This document shows positions 23,532 through 35,541 of a stretch of DNA of 64,000 nt, piece by piece. Location of the stretch: contig JAJKFJ010022720.1 in assembly GCA_027382625.1 (NCBI GenBank), positions 62,001 through 126,000 on the forward strand, in the 5' to 3' direction. How positions within the stretch are numbered: the stretch's first letter is position 1; each line of letters begins with the position of its first letter. Below the pieces are notes generated by a model. The model searched no databases and was not told the origin of the DNA. It saw only the letters and a program-made list of their open reading frames with translations. This DNA comes from Tetmemena sp. SeJ-2015 (Eukaryota > Ciliophora > Spirotrichea > Sporadotrichida > Oxytrichidae). Position numbers and translations under genes: made by a program.

Positions 23532-26500
23532 TCAGAATTCTTCAATTATGCATTCCTTTAAATAATTGGGAATGGTAAATTCTTGTTTTAAAAGGCCATA
23601 ACCCTATGATGATGATAAACTTTATAAATTCTCTGGACTATTCTTTCCACTATCAATTTTTTCCTTAATGCTCTGCAACTACAGTACTAGCTCTCTTATT
23701 AAATCGCTATGAGTATTTGGAGCTGCTCCATTTTCATCTGCATCTTATTCCAAAATCGCATTTGTCTAATTTTCAAAAAGTTGTATTTCTTCTTGTAATT
23801 GCCCTCCTATCTCCAATTAAACTAGTGATTGCTAATCATTCTCATCTTTTCCGTATTAGGAATTTAGATAAGTGACTAGGAATTTGAGTCTCAGCAGCTT
23901 AACTAACTTAAATCTTATAGTATCATATTCATAATTGGCTAAAATAAGAGATAATTTAACTGATGAGAAGTAAAACTATTCAGATATCTAGAAATCACAT
24001 CCAAAAACTATAACAAATTAAGCAAACGGTAAAGGTAGAATTAAAAAAGTAAAAAAGATTATCGATTTGTTCTTACCTTTCTCTAGTAGTTCAAACTTTG
24101 CAACTCGTAGCACATCCCTTTTTAAGTAAACTTTTCATAATCATAGAATGATTAAATTTTTTACTCATGAACTAAAATGTTTAGCTTATTACGTATATCG
24201 TTCAGTTAAATTAACTAACTATTGGTCAAGCTCATCACTTTGATGAATCAATTACATTCAATTTATGTATCTTTTAATTAATCCTCATGAGGATAACAAC
24301 TCTTTGAATTCTTTCATTCATCCTTTACTCACTTTCATTTTCTGATTAACTCACAAAATTATCTATGAGTCTCTCAAGCTCTTGAGATCTGATTTTCCTA
24401 AGCTTAATTATCAAGAGGGCCTACTCTTGCCCCTCATTTTACTTAGATGTGCCAGTATTCTTTGATTACTAATCTCTTAGAATAACATCTGCTGTTGCTT
24501 CTCTCTCTATTAGATTGAGAGCCTCTTCAAAGCCCTTGCTAATGGTTATAACCTAATCAGCTAATGCTTTGAGCCTGTCCTTACTGATAGCTTTGATGTC
24601 GCTGCGAATGAAAATCGTGTAAACATCTTCTCTTACATCTTAACATTCAACAGAATATAAAATAAGAGTAATCACTCATAATTTTGAGGAGAAATAAATA
24701 GATTACGATCACAAAAGAAGAGGAGAATTTGTACTTACCTTTCACGATCCCGCTCTGTTTAACTTCCATATTTCGCAAAGTTTCTCTCTTTTCGTTCAAA
24801 ATTGGTAAAATTTGATCTAGCACCTTTCCAATCTTTTCAATATGCGTTTGAAATATCTACTCAAGGCAATCTAATACATTAATAAATTAGAAACTATATA
24901 GTAAAATATATCTAGCAATCTCTTAAGAGAGCTCTCACTTTTAAAAAAGACTCTTGGGTTCTCTTGGATCGAGATATACCAATCATAGTTTGAATTTCCT
25001 TATCTGTATTAAGTACATGAGTAACCTAGTCGAGAAGTAATGTTTTCGAATCTTCGATTCCTTATTCTTGCTAGAGATGCTTCTGTAGATATACTTTTAA
25101 GTTACTTAAGAAGGCATTTTGAAGAAATTAAATTAAACTATCGTAGTTTGATTAAATTAAATTTTGACTCTCCTCCAATTCCTGATCAAAAGCCCTTAAA
25201 TGACCTTCATCCTATTCTTTATTCAAAGCAGTTTAGACTAATTCATTAATCCTGGCATTTCTTTCTTGAATTCTCCCTTTTGAGAGTGCATACAGCTTCT
25301 AAACTATGAGTGAATAATCAGCAACCACAGATATCAACCCATCAAATTGGCCGCTACTTTGATCTAGCATGTGAGTCAGCTTCTTTTCTAAAATCTTAAA
25401 GCTCACCTACAAGATTATCAAAAGGTAATCATTAATTAATTTTAAGATGAGATTTATAAAGATTAACTTTTTGCTATCTGCTTGAGATGGTTGCCCTTCG
25501 AGGTAAGTAATTTAGATGTCAGTTTTGAGATATCTGTTTAAAGTCATCTTCAAATGATGAAGTAGTTCAAAAAATAGAAGCAGAATTTATTTTCAAGTTT
25601 GGGATCTTGAGAGCTGTAAAGTACAGAGAGGATGATTAAAAATATTCATTTGTCAACTATAGAATTAAATTTGAGATTACTTGCATCAAATCTGAAGCCT
25701 TCACACCACTACCTTTTTAATTGATATAGTTAGTAACTTATATTCTTATCGCTTATAAATTAATGATGTAGTTAGAGAGTGGCTGAATTAAGCACTTTTG
25801 TACAAGCTACTGCTGCTTGAATCTCACAGTCTCAATAGCCTTGGCCCTTTCATTCGATTAGACTTTGTCCATAAAATATTATGATATTATGATGAACTTA
25901 TTTATTATAAAGTGTGTCCACTCTCTATTAGAGTTCTATTAAGTGAAGTAATTTCTGTCTGTATTGTGCTAGCATAACTAAAGAGGTAGTCTCTTCTTAA
26001 CTATTCATAGTGCCTTCTTATTTACTTTTATCTCTTTTCATCCCATAATCATCCTCCTCCTCCTACTTATCTTTTTCAAGATTAAATATCAGTTTTAGGA
26101 AATCTTTTAATCAAACAGTAAAGTTTAATAGATCTTAGAATTACTAATCAAGCAGGGTCTGCATGATGTCTAGACTCTGATACTGTATTTCAATATTATC
26201 CTCGATCTTGCTGCACTTACTCAATCATATTAAAACTATCTACTCAATGAGAAGAATTAATTCAAAATTTATCTTAAATCATTTGCTTGAAGTTGTTGTG
26301 GCACTGCAGAATGTTCATGTACTTCTTCCTATAAAATAGAAATTTAACTCGCACCAATTGAAGAAAAAGAACTTTAGATGACTTAAAGATATTCGTGTCA
26401 TAGAATATGCAATGCTTAGCGCATTAAGATTATTTACTATCAAACTTTACTTACATGAGGATACTTTTGAAATTTTTTTCCTTTCCTGAGTTAGCTCCTT

Positions 26501-26623
26501 ATAGAAGTTAGTGAGTATATTTTGAATTTGAGAGGGCTCTATATTCTTGAAATAGTACGAGGCGTCTATCTTCATGCTATCATCACTCTTGGTAGCATGA
26601 GTTCCATTTGCTTTTCGCATCAT
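23532..26623 (-). CDS. Coiled-coil protein
   Basis: Starts at tandem ATGs (26623; MMRKANGTHATKSDDSMK) and ends at TGA 23532-23534 (NYLKECIIEEF). Readable helical segments in order: SYYFKNIEPSQIQNILTNFY, KELTQERKK joined (across an insert) to KYMNILQCHNNFKQMIQ, then KLTHMLDQSSGQFDGLISVV, LYALSKGRIQERNARINEL, LKALADQVITISKGFEEALN, QALLIIKLRKIRSQELESL and KEKIDSGKNSPENLQSLS. Heptad-like spacing throughout suggests a long, mostly helical cytoplasmic protein; no motor, BAR or kinase motif is certain. Many AT-rich inserts interrupt it, probably both introns and IESs. Its first 50 bp recur as a broken copy at 30145-30194, so the 5' end was carried along in the duplication that made the neighbouring oxidoreductase array. 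Confidence 0.55.
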
Positions 26624-26975
26624 TTAAAGCTAATTTTTTAATTATTTCTCGTACTATTCTGAAATTAAAGTGGCATTTTTGGTTTAGATTGGCATAGAGA
26701 ACTCATAAGTAGGATTGATAAGAAGAATATGAATAAGTAAATATCTTGAAAAATTAAGATAATAGCTTTTAATAACGCTTGCTATTTATTTTACTAAAAT
26801 TTATTTTGAGAATTCCTAGAATCAGTGAACCTAATTTGTTATTCTATATTTAGCTATATACCAACAAGCCCATATTTTGACCAAGGAGCAGGTTGAAATC
26901 TCCAGCTTGATCTAAATTCAAGAAATACTCCTAAGGACTTGATGGATGCTCTCAAGAGAGGGAGGAATGAAACCC
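26624..26975. other. 3' flank of oxidoreductase copy 1
   Basis: Non-coding, AT-rich. It shares blocks with 30195-30546 (CTATTTATT ... GAGAATTCCT ... TTTTGACCA), showing that both belong to one duplicated unit. Confidence 0.6.
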
Positions 26976-29057
26976 TCACTGTTTAACTACTGTGAAGCAG
27001 TTGGAGCAGGGGCAACAGCAACAACAACAAGTAATACAAGAAAGGAAGCCTTTTAAGCCTTCAACCTGCTTTTTGCCTGCTAAATACTTCTTATAATCTC
27101 CAGTCACCTAATCTCGAGTAAAAACTAAAAATTTTAGCCATAGAAAGCATATCTTTTTGAGTATCATTGTGCATCTCCATCTTCTTCGCTCCCATTTTTG
27201 GGTTGAGCATCACCATTCCATTCATAATGAAAATAGCGAAGTCTGGTCCCAATGAGCAGAGGCAAAGTGTAGGTAGTGAACTGGGGATTGACGAGTTTGC
27301 CTGTTAGCCTTGAGCCAATCTAAGGATATTCTTGTAGATGTAGGGGGCCATCAACTTGAGGGAGATAATTTTCTTCGCGTTTTGAAGTCTGGTCTTAGCA
27401 GCATCCCCCTAAAACGAAGATTGTCAAAACAGTTCCATTCAATTTTAATAATGAAAGTTTTAAGATGTTATCAGCAGCAGCTCTTGAGAAAGGGTTGGTG
27501 GTTGGATCAGTGGTAGTGATCTGCATAAAGCTGTTTACATAGATCTCACCAGAGGGAGAGACACACGTCTGAAGTTTCTATTCATGAAGTCTGAATTGAA
27601 CTTAAGTCTTTATAATTACGTCTTCCATTTAATTTAGAGCTTATTGAAGAAGTCCTGCACAATTTATGACCAACTCGTATTGCTTCCACTCGGCAGCGTC
27701 TTGCCTTATAGGTAGAGTTGTAATGAATGTTAACATTTCTTTCTCTGAAAAACCTATCTGCTCTTTAAAAATGGAAAATTTAAGTATTATATATTTGTAG
27801 ATGCTAAAGTGTGAGCCTTCTAGGAATAAATAGGAAGAAGTCTGTTGCCTCTGTTCACTAGGCCAAGTCTTTTGTTTGGGAAGGCAGCTATTAATTCTCC
27901 CATAACTTCGCAACCCACGACTCCACCCCCCTACAACTAAGATAGATTTGGCGTTTCTCACACTCTCTTCGTACGACTGTAGGCCTTTAATTAACTTAAA
28001 ATTTGGGCTATTAAATACTTCAGAATTTAAAGGAAAATTTGGAATAGTTAAAAAAGCAATAAGTAAAAAATTATATTACACTACTGTTATAATTTTATTG
28101 AGTTAAAAATTTAATGGAGGTCTGAGATGAGATCATCAGAAAAACACTCAAAAATATTTTATCTTTTAGGAAAGAAGGAAGCCTTACAGGTTTCCTAAAA
28201 TTTAAAAAGACATCATTTCGTTTTATAAGATATTTAAATACGTTAAATAGCTTAAATTTAAGCGCTTTATTTAATATGTCAGAGAGCATCAATTGCTCAT
28301 ATCATTTTAGCATTTCACCATTTCTTAAATTGTTGGATTATTCTTTTATTTCTGAGGTATATTACTCATTATACCTTATCCTCTCTCCTTTGTGGTTAAA
28401 CTTTTGCATTATAAATATCTAGATACATTTCACTTTTTAATCTTTTCTCATCCTTGATATAGGAATCATAAACAGCTCCCGTTGTTATGATCAGAAAGTC
28501 AAAGTGCACATCCTGTGCCTCCCCTGAGGGCCTTTGAGAGCCGCAGAGAGTTCTTAGCAACTTCTGTGACCTTGCCCTGCACGAATTTAAAAGTGTGATT
28601 GTAGCCTCTCACAATTAAAATGAGATCTTTTTACTACTACTAGTCTAATTATAATTTCATCGAAGGGGACAAGTCCAGAGTTAAATTAATATGAAGCACA
28701 CAGGTTTAATGCTTTGAATAGTTTAGAGTTTGCCCATGAGCCGTTGACAGGAGCCTTGATGATCGAAGGGGTAAATTGGAAATATTCATTCGCATCTATC
28801 ACAATCACGTTGAACTTACTTTTTTTTAGCAAAATGAAATCTAAATAACTTTGAACTGATCTTTTAACAGCAGGGTCATTCAAAATTCTAAGGCAAATAT
28901 AAGCAGAATATACTTTGAGAATTTAAAGGATTGTGAAGCCTGAGAAAGAGCCACCTATAATGACCACTGTTTGATTTTTGAGGTTGACTTAAGGTTGATT
29001 GCCAGAGTTTCTAATTAAAATATTTTGAGCGACAACAAGTCGAAATAAATTTCCCAT
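26976..29057 (-). CDS. AIFM2/FSP1-like oxidoreductase, copy 1
   Basis: FAD-dependent NAD(P)H oxidoreductase of the AIF-M2/FSP1 (pyridine nucleotide-disulphide) fold. After removing an IES next to the start it begins MGNSGNQPQVNLKNQTVVII, with the FAD-binding GGSFSGFT. Next come FNVIVIDANEYFQF..PSIIK, the second Rossmann motif ILVVGGWSRGLRSYGRI (degraded where other copies have VVGGGVVGCE), GEIYVNSFMQITTTDPTTNP and TRLQNAKKI. The tail is CITCCCCCPCSNCFTVVKQ, ending at TGA 26976-26978. Human FSP1 reduces quinones at membranes and is N-myristoylated; the MGN start fits that inference. One extra G in a G5 run near 27.41 kb compared with copy 2, together with the altered NAD motif, suggests this copy may be decaying, unless an unresolved IES boundary explains it. 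Confidence 0.65.
29012..29053 (-). other. IES, pointer GAAA, only in copy 1
   Basis: Minus-strand GAAA occurs at 29053-29050 and 29011-29008. Deleting 42 bp changes MGN-LFRLVV... into MGNSGNQPQVNLKN, matching copy 2. Copies 2 to 4 have no insert here. Confidence 0.85.
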
Positions 29058-29175
29058 TGGTAGTTGTAGGTAATGATAAATGTGAAAGGTATGAAAATAT
29101 TGACCCGAAGGATAAAGTTTAATGATTAAATTAAATATTAAAAATAGAGACTGCTTTAATAGTGTACTCTTAAAG

Positions 29176-29200
29176 TTAATTACGTGTCCTCTTGGTCAAA
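29176..29200 (-). promoter_or_regulatory. Conserved upstream element, copy 1
   Basis: Plus-strand TTAATTACGTGTCCTCTTGG followed by TCAAA, about 120 bp upstream of the copy 1 ATG. Nearly identical elements precede copies 2, 3 and 4. The core ACGTGTCC..TTGGTCAAA is far better conserved than the surrounding non-coding DNA. Confidence 0.6.
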
Positions 29201-29846
29201 AGTACGCTCCTTAGGCTAATTTAATCTCCGAAAATAACCTCACACACATTTAGGTGCGAAGCATTCTAATTATTTATAGATTTACCTTAACAAACTTACA
29301 TTTTGACCACAGTCAGAAACAATAGAAAGATACAAAGGAAATTTATATAATCACTCATTTTTATTATGAAGTTAGCGAATGTTGAAGAATAATTGAGATG
29401 CACACATTTCAGATAATTGTCACAAAATATAAAGTGAGATTGAACTCATAGAAACTTTAATCTATGACCAAATAAATCATCAAATTTATATTTAAGGGCC
29501 AAGTGTGGTTTTGGATTGTACTATTTTCCCCCAATACTTACATATTTATTTACACCAACCTAATGTGCGGTCCTGGACACGAAATCTTTTCTCGAAAACT
29601 CATATATTCACCCCAAAACGTATTCAATGCGCTTTCTCTGCTTTAACTGCGTCTGTTGTCCCGGAGGCATATATGCAATCATTATCGAGAGGATTTTGTT
29701 AAAATAATGTAGGATTTATAGGAGAATCGTTTACTTAAATTAAGAGTAGGATTTTTTTTAAGAGAACTTATTTTGTATGCAAATCTCATAACCAGTGAAC
29801 TCGTCCGAAATTGAGGCTTTTGTATTGGATGCCAAAATATCTATTT

Positions 29847-30029
29847 TTAACTCACGATAATCAATGAGTATTTTTCAGATGAGGGAAGAAGATTTGGGCT
29901 TTGAAAATGGAAACCCTGTCCATCTGGGAAATAAATCACTTTCAAGATAATGAAGATCATGCCTACCAATATTAAAATTAGTGTATTTGCATATGCTTCT
30001 CTACATTTATTTAATATCTCAGCTGCCAT
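29847..30029 (-). CDS. Possible small membrane protein
   Basis: An open frame starting MAAEILNKCREAYANTL followed by a hydrophobic segment (LILILVGMIFIILKVIYF), about 60 aa, and open for a further stretch if TAA is Gln. It lies alone between the upstream element of copy 1 and the pseudogene fragment. No family is recognised and it could be chance in AT-rich DNA. Confidence 0.25.
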   Translation of the reverse strand: MAAEILNKCREAYANTLILILVGMIFIILKVIYFPDGQGFHFQSPNLLPSSEKYSLIIVS

Positions 30030-30144
30030 GTCCTAAAAAATGGTTAGAGTAAAAAGCTTTAGGAGGAATTTGGGCCTTCTTGGTTTGTGTTAACTCTTTA
30101 TGTATCAACAAGAGATGGTCTCTCATCAGAGGGTAAACCTCTCT

Positions 30145-30194
30145 TCATACTATCATCACTCCTTCGGATCATGAGTTTCATTTGCTTTTCGCAT
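30145..30194 (-). pseudogene. Truncated 5' end of the coiled-coil gene
   Basis: Minus-strand ATGCGAAAAGCAAATGAAAC and about 30 more bases repeat the start of the gene at 26623 with few mismatches, then hit tandem TGA codons after a small indel. Nothing downstream is coding. It is a by-product of the duplication of the oxidoreductase unit. Confidence 0.75.
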
Positions 30195-30546
30195 CAATTT
30201 TAAGTTATTTTTTAAATTATTCTCCCTCTTCTGAAATAATATACCATATATATACTGAGGATCATTGTCAAAGAGAGCAGTTCAGAATATTTATAAGAAG
30301 AGTTGTTATAATCAAATACCTTGCTAAATTAAGCCTGAAGTTTTAAAAACGCCTGCTATTTATTAAACTATAATTATTGAGAATTCCTCAAGCCAGAGGA
30401 CTTTATTTAAAATTCTGTTATCAGTTATAAACCTGGTCTTAATTTTGACCAGGGCGTAGGTCTTCTTCTCAGCATACTCAAAATTCACTAAACGTTGTTA
30501 TGACATCTGCAAATTTCTGAACTGTTGCTAGGAAGATAGATTTTCT

Positions 30547-32747
30547 TCACTGCTTAACTATAGTGAAGCAATTGGAGCAGGGACAACAGCAACAACAACA
30601 GGTAATGCATGTAAGCATACTCTTATAGCCCGCAACCATCTTATTGCTCTCCAGCGCCTTCTTATAATCACCAGTAAGCTATTCCACAGTAAGAACTAAA
30701 TATATATTCTTGGATAGAGTTGAAATTATCTTTGATTGAGTGTTGTTGTGCTACTCCATCTTCTTCTCGCCCATTTTAGGGTTGAGTATCACCATTCCAT
30801 TCATTATGAAAATAGCGAAGTTTGGTCCCAGCGAGGTGAGGCAAAGAGTGGGATGAGAACTTGGGATTGAGGCACTAGCCTGTTAACCTTGAGCCAACCT
30901 AACGATATTCTTGTAGATGTAAGGAGCCATCAACTTGAGGGAGAAAATGTTCTTAGCGTTTTGAAGTCTGGTCTTAGCGGCATCTCCCACAACAAAGACC
31001 AACTAAATATAGGTAAAATATTATTACAAAATCAGGAATCATAAATATAGTTGCTAAATATAGTGAAAGTTAATTACATTAAATCAAGTTTATTAATAAA
31101 TGGCAAGCAAATCAAGCATCATATCTGATCTCTTTTAATCGAGATTAGCATAGATAACACTCAATGTAAAACTTGGTTCATGATTTTGAAATATCTGTCT
31201 ATTAAAAAATGCAATAATACATCTTTGGCATTGTCATTAATGTTTTATCGAATGAGGTTGCCATGCTAATTAATAGTTGCGAATAGGGTTATGCTACTTT
31301 TATCATTCAAGAATTGAATTATGTAGGCCTAAACTCTCTAATGTAATCGAAACTCTCAATTCTATTCGCAATTCAAGCTTGCTCTTTCGCTTGTTTTTTT
31401 CTTGTTTTTAGATAAATGTAGTTTTCTTCCGCTAGTTTTGCAGCTATTTATGACTCCTGGTCTTGTAATCATTCATATTTGACCTATACTAATCACTCAA
31501 ATTGCATGGATATATTTTCTAAGATGTTTTCAGCGGCAGCTCTTGAAAAAGGGTTGGTAGTAGGATCAGTGGTGGTGATTTGCAAATGGCTATTCACATA
31601 GATTTCTCCAGAGGGTGCGACACACTGCTTGAAATTTCTGTTCATGAAATCTGAATTAAACTTAAGTCCTCCTCCTTTTAATCAACAATGATTTATCATT
31701 GATCTTAATGAAGTCCAGCACAATTTATGACCACCTCGTACTGTTTCCACTCTGAGTTGTCTGGCTTGTAGCTGGAATTGTAGTGAAGGTTCACATTTCT
31801 TTCTCTGAAAAACCGGTCAGCTAATTCAAAATTAGAGTTTCAAAGTTTAAGCATTTCATATAGCTAAAGTGTGGGCCTTCTAAGAATATAATGGAAGGAG
31901 CCTATTGCCTCTGTTGACGATGCCTAGTTTTTTGTTCGGGTATGCAGCTACGAGCTCTCCCATAACTTCACATCCAACGACTCCACCTCCTACAACCAAT
32001 ATTGACTTGGCGTTTCTCACACTGTCATAGAACGATTAGAGGCCTTAACTTTTAATTAAAAGGCCTTGAAGATTAACAATTTTATGATGATGCCTTGTCC
32101 TCTCTCTTTAGTAGTCAAACTTTTTTACTTACATGTTAATAGAAGAAATGATAGATGGTATTAAACTTTTCTGATCCTTGATGAAAGGCTCGTAAACAGC
32201 TCCTGTTGTGATGACTAGATAGTCAAAGCGCACATCTTGCTCCTCACCAGAGGGCTTTGAAATTCGCAGAGAGTTCTTAGCCACTTCTATGACCTTGCCC
32301 TAAAAGAATCTGAAAGAGTTATTGTAGCCTCTCACAATTTATCAAATAAGTCCATATATCTAATTCTAATAGGAATTTCTTCGAAGGGGACAAGTCCAGT
32401 GTTATAAAAAGATGCACTTAATGAGCATAAATATTATTTTGAGTTGGCCCAAGTGTCGTTTATAGCTGCCTTGATGATCGAGGGAGTCATTTGGAAGTAC
32501 TCATTTGCATCTATCAGGATCACATTGAACTACATACAATTCATTTGGAAAATGAAATCTATAATATTATTTCTGAACTGATCCTTTAGTAGCGTGAGCA
32601 TTCAAACCTTAAAATAAAGTTTCTCTGCCGCTTTTTATGAGCACTAAGAATTTAATTTAAGATTGTGAATCCTGCGAAAGAGCCGCCGATGATCACGACG
32701 GTGAGATTCTTAAAGTTAGCTTATGCTTGATTGCCTGAGTTTCCCAT
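30547..32747 (-). CDS. AIFM2/FSP1-like oxidoreductase, copy 2
   Basis: Best preserved copy. ATG 32747: MGNSGNQAQANFKNLTVVII, then FAD motif GGSFAGFTIL, FNVILIDANEYFQMTPSIIK, VRFDYLVITTGA, NAD(P)H-binding ILVVGGGVVGCEVMGELV, GEIYVNSHLQITTTDPTTNP, and FVVGDAAKTRLQNAKNIFS (the GD motif of pyridine-nucleotide oxidoreductases). The C-terminal tail is CITCCCCCCPCSNCFTIVKQ, with TGA at 30547-30549. AT-rich inserts, introns and IESs split it into about six pieces. Likely role: membrane-attached NAD(P)H:quinone reductase protecting lipids, with myristate at Gly2 and acyl chains on the tail cysteines (inference). Nearest relative by sequence is copy 1. Confidence 0.8.
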
Positions 32748-33321
32748 TCTCTTAAAAATTAATGCACTAACACACACACTACAACTATAGTTGTTAAGAT
32801 ATAATAATTTTCCATTAGTAGGTTTTATTTGCCTGTGTGTGTTAGAGACTAGTTTGAAAGTATTGACCCGAAGGATAATTTGATGATAAGTTATAATTTT
32901 TTAAAAATTGAGTCTGCTTTAATAGTAGTGCTCTTAAAGTTAATTACGTGTCCTCTTGGTCAAAAGTACACTCCGAAAGCCAATTTAACGCTAAATTAAT
33001 CTTCGCCCAGTTTAGTATATTTTTAAAACTGATGTCACCTAAACTTCTATCTGACTTCAATTAAGAATAAATCTATTGTAATAGATAAAAAATGTTTGTA
33101 GTCATCTTGATAGACTGTAAATTTCTGAGAATGTAATTCAAAATAAGTGATATGAGCTTCTAAGAAAAGAGTTTTCAATTTACATTTTTAATAAATTCAG
33201 GTCCAATAAAATTATAAATTAAGTAATTAGCTAATATTAAGAGAGGTTTGACTTGGTAGAGCTGATAATTTATTAATTCATAAGAGTTTTGACCAAGGAA
33301 TTGATATTCCTCCATCCTCGC
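32748..33321. other. Spacer between copies 3 and 2
   Basis: Upstream region of copy 2 and 3' flank of copy 3. It contains the conserved element at 32940-32964; otherwise AT-rich without a coding frame. Confidence 0.5.
32940..32964 (-). promoter_or_regulatory. Conserved upstream element, copy 2
   Basis: Same 25 bases as at 29176-29200 (ACGTGTCCTCTTGGTCAAA core), about 193 bp upstream of the copy 2 ATG, followed by AGTACACTCC as in copy 1. Confidence 0.6.
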
Positions 33322-34978
33322 TCAATCTTTGACGACTGTGTAGCAGTTAGAGCAGGGGCAACAGCAACAGAAGCAAGTGATACATTTAAGCAAGCTCTTA
33401 ACTCCCTCTAACCTATTATTGCCTGCGTTATATAGCTTTATGTCCCCTAAAACACCCTCATAAGTAGATATACTCTTATAACATTTATAGATTGAATAAG
33501 TTTCCTTGTGGAGCTCGTCCTTCATTTTTCCCATAGTGGGGTTCAGCATTACAAGACCATTCATAATGAAAATAGCGTAGTTTGGACCTAAAGCACAGAG
33601 GCAAAGTGTTGGCAGTGAGCTAGGAAAGACTGCATTTGGCTGAAGCCCCTACGCAAGTCTAACTATGTTCTAATAAACGAAGGGAGCCATACTCCTCAAA
33701 GCCAAGATAGTTTTAGTGTTATGAAGTCTGGTTTTAGCTGCATCTCCAAGACAGAAAATTAATAAATCCACAGAATACTTATATGCTTAAATGTTACTAG
33801 CGAGTGGGCGAGAATGAGGATTTGTTTGGGGATCAGTTTCTGTGATTTGCATGTGGCTGTTCACAAAAATTTCTCCCGAAGGGGAGATACTCCTCCTAAA
33901 GTTCTTGTTCATGAAGTTAGACGTATACTTCAATCCTTTAACTCTCATTTAAGAAACTATGAAATAAGAATCCAGCGCAATTGATAACAAGGTCATACTA
34001 GTTCCATTCCTTGCTGTCTGGTTATAAGTTGAGTTATAATGCAGATTCACATTTCTCTCTCTGAAAAACCTGTCAGCTATCAACTCAAAAGCATTATAAA
34101 ATTCAATCATTTTAAGCTATAGTGTGTGCTTTACGGGCAAACACTGGCAATAGTCTGTCGCTTCTGTGGCAAAGTCCCAGTTTCTTATTTGGATAGTGTG
34201 CAACTAGCTCTCCCATAATTTCGCAGCCTACGACTCCTCCTCCCACTACCAGAATAGACTTGGCAGCGCTGACCTTCTCAGCATATGAAACCAAATTTCT
34301 TATTTAAACTAAGACTTACATTTCATTGAACATAATGATAAATCTCTCTCCCTATCTTTTTTAGCTAGACTTAACAGAATATATAGAAGCTATGCATTGT
34401 TTTTTACTTTGGTTATCTTGGATGAAAGAATCGTATTAGGCGCCAGTTGCAATAATGAGGAAGTTGAAGCGGACATCTAATTCTTGGCCGTTGGGTTTAA
34501 GAACCTTGACTGAGTCTTTGGAGACTTCTGTGGCTTTGCCGTGAATGAAGGAGAATGCATTATTGTTTCCTTCAACTATAAAGAATGAAAGATGAATAAA
34601 TTTTTTAACTATATCTTGGAAACTAATGAGGCCAGTGGCGGCCCATGTGTCTCTCACTGGTACTTTGATTATTGAGGGTACTATTTGGAAGTACTCATTA
34701 GCATCTATCACTATTACATTCACCTTAAATAGAATAGCTCATTATCTCTATCTCATTAAAAGTTAATTTATTGAACTGGTGTTTAAGCAGCTATACCATT
34801 CACATCAAATTTCAAACCTATATACTCTTAAAAAAAAAGTTTTTTAAATATAGTAATTATGAATGAAATATACACCAATGAATGATGATGATATTTTGAT
34901 TGAGAAACCTGCGAATGAGCCTCCGAGGATGACTACTGTTAAGTTCTTGAAGATGAGATTGCTTGTTGAATTTCCCAT
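33322..34978 (-). CDS. AIFM2/FSP1-like oxidoreductase, copy 3
   Basis: ATG 34978: MGNSTSNLIFKNLTVVILGG, FAD motif GGSFAGFS. Then NVIVIDANEYFQIVPSIIK, FNFLIIATGA, ILVVGGGVVGCEIMGELV with YPNKKLGLCHRSDRLLP, FVNSHMQITETDPQTNP, and CLGDAAKTRLHNTKTILAL. The tail is CITCFCCCCPCSNCYTVVKD, TGA 33322-33324. The long C-terminal segment from about 33.75 kb is uninterrupted. All FAD and NAD motifs are intact, so the copy looks functional once inserts are removed. Closest to copy 4 by N-terminus and tail. Confidence 0.8.
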
Positions 34979-35157
34979 TGTTGACTTATTCAAATAATAA
35001 TAATTTGAAAGCCAAATACTTTTAAATTAATCATCTAAAGACTTATTGAAGATTTGTATTATGCTTTTATGAAAGAGTTATTGTACTTGCTTTAGGCAAT
35101 TATAAATACTGGTAGTCAATTAAGCAAGTGTGAGTTTTTATATATCTAATTAAAGCC

Positions 35158-35181
35158 TAATTACGTGTCCTTTTGGTCAAA
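35158..35181 (-). promoter_or_regulatory. Conserved upstream element, copy 3
   Basis: TAATTACGTGTCCTTTTGGT then CAAA, about 180 bp upstream of the copy 3 ATG; followed by TCAATATTATGAAATCAATT, shared with copy 4. Confidence 0.6.
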
Positions 35182-35541
35182 TCAATATTATGAAATCAAT
35201 TAAACATCAAAAAGTTACTATAGTTAATATATAAGAGAAACATTTTTGACTAAATCAAGCTGCGTTCACATTTTCTCTAATCATAGAAAAGGATTATGAG
35301 AAATAAATTGAAATGATCTAAAATAAATTACCTTTTTTAAAAATTCTTAAAGCGACAATGATGAATCTACAACTTTTAAATTTATTTCCTATTTTTTGAC
35401 TTCTATTAAGGTATGATGAGCAAGTAGTCTCTTATTTATAGGAAGGAAAGGAATAGATGATCGTGGGATTTTTTTTAGAAATATTTTGTGATTGCCTCCT
35501 TGTTGGTTGATTCTTAATATAACAGGCTTTAATTATGGGGT

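Noticed and set aside
29608..29620. CCCCAAAA as telomeric repeat
   Set aside because: A single C4A4 unit without repetition; no telomere or transposon end can be claimed from it.
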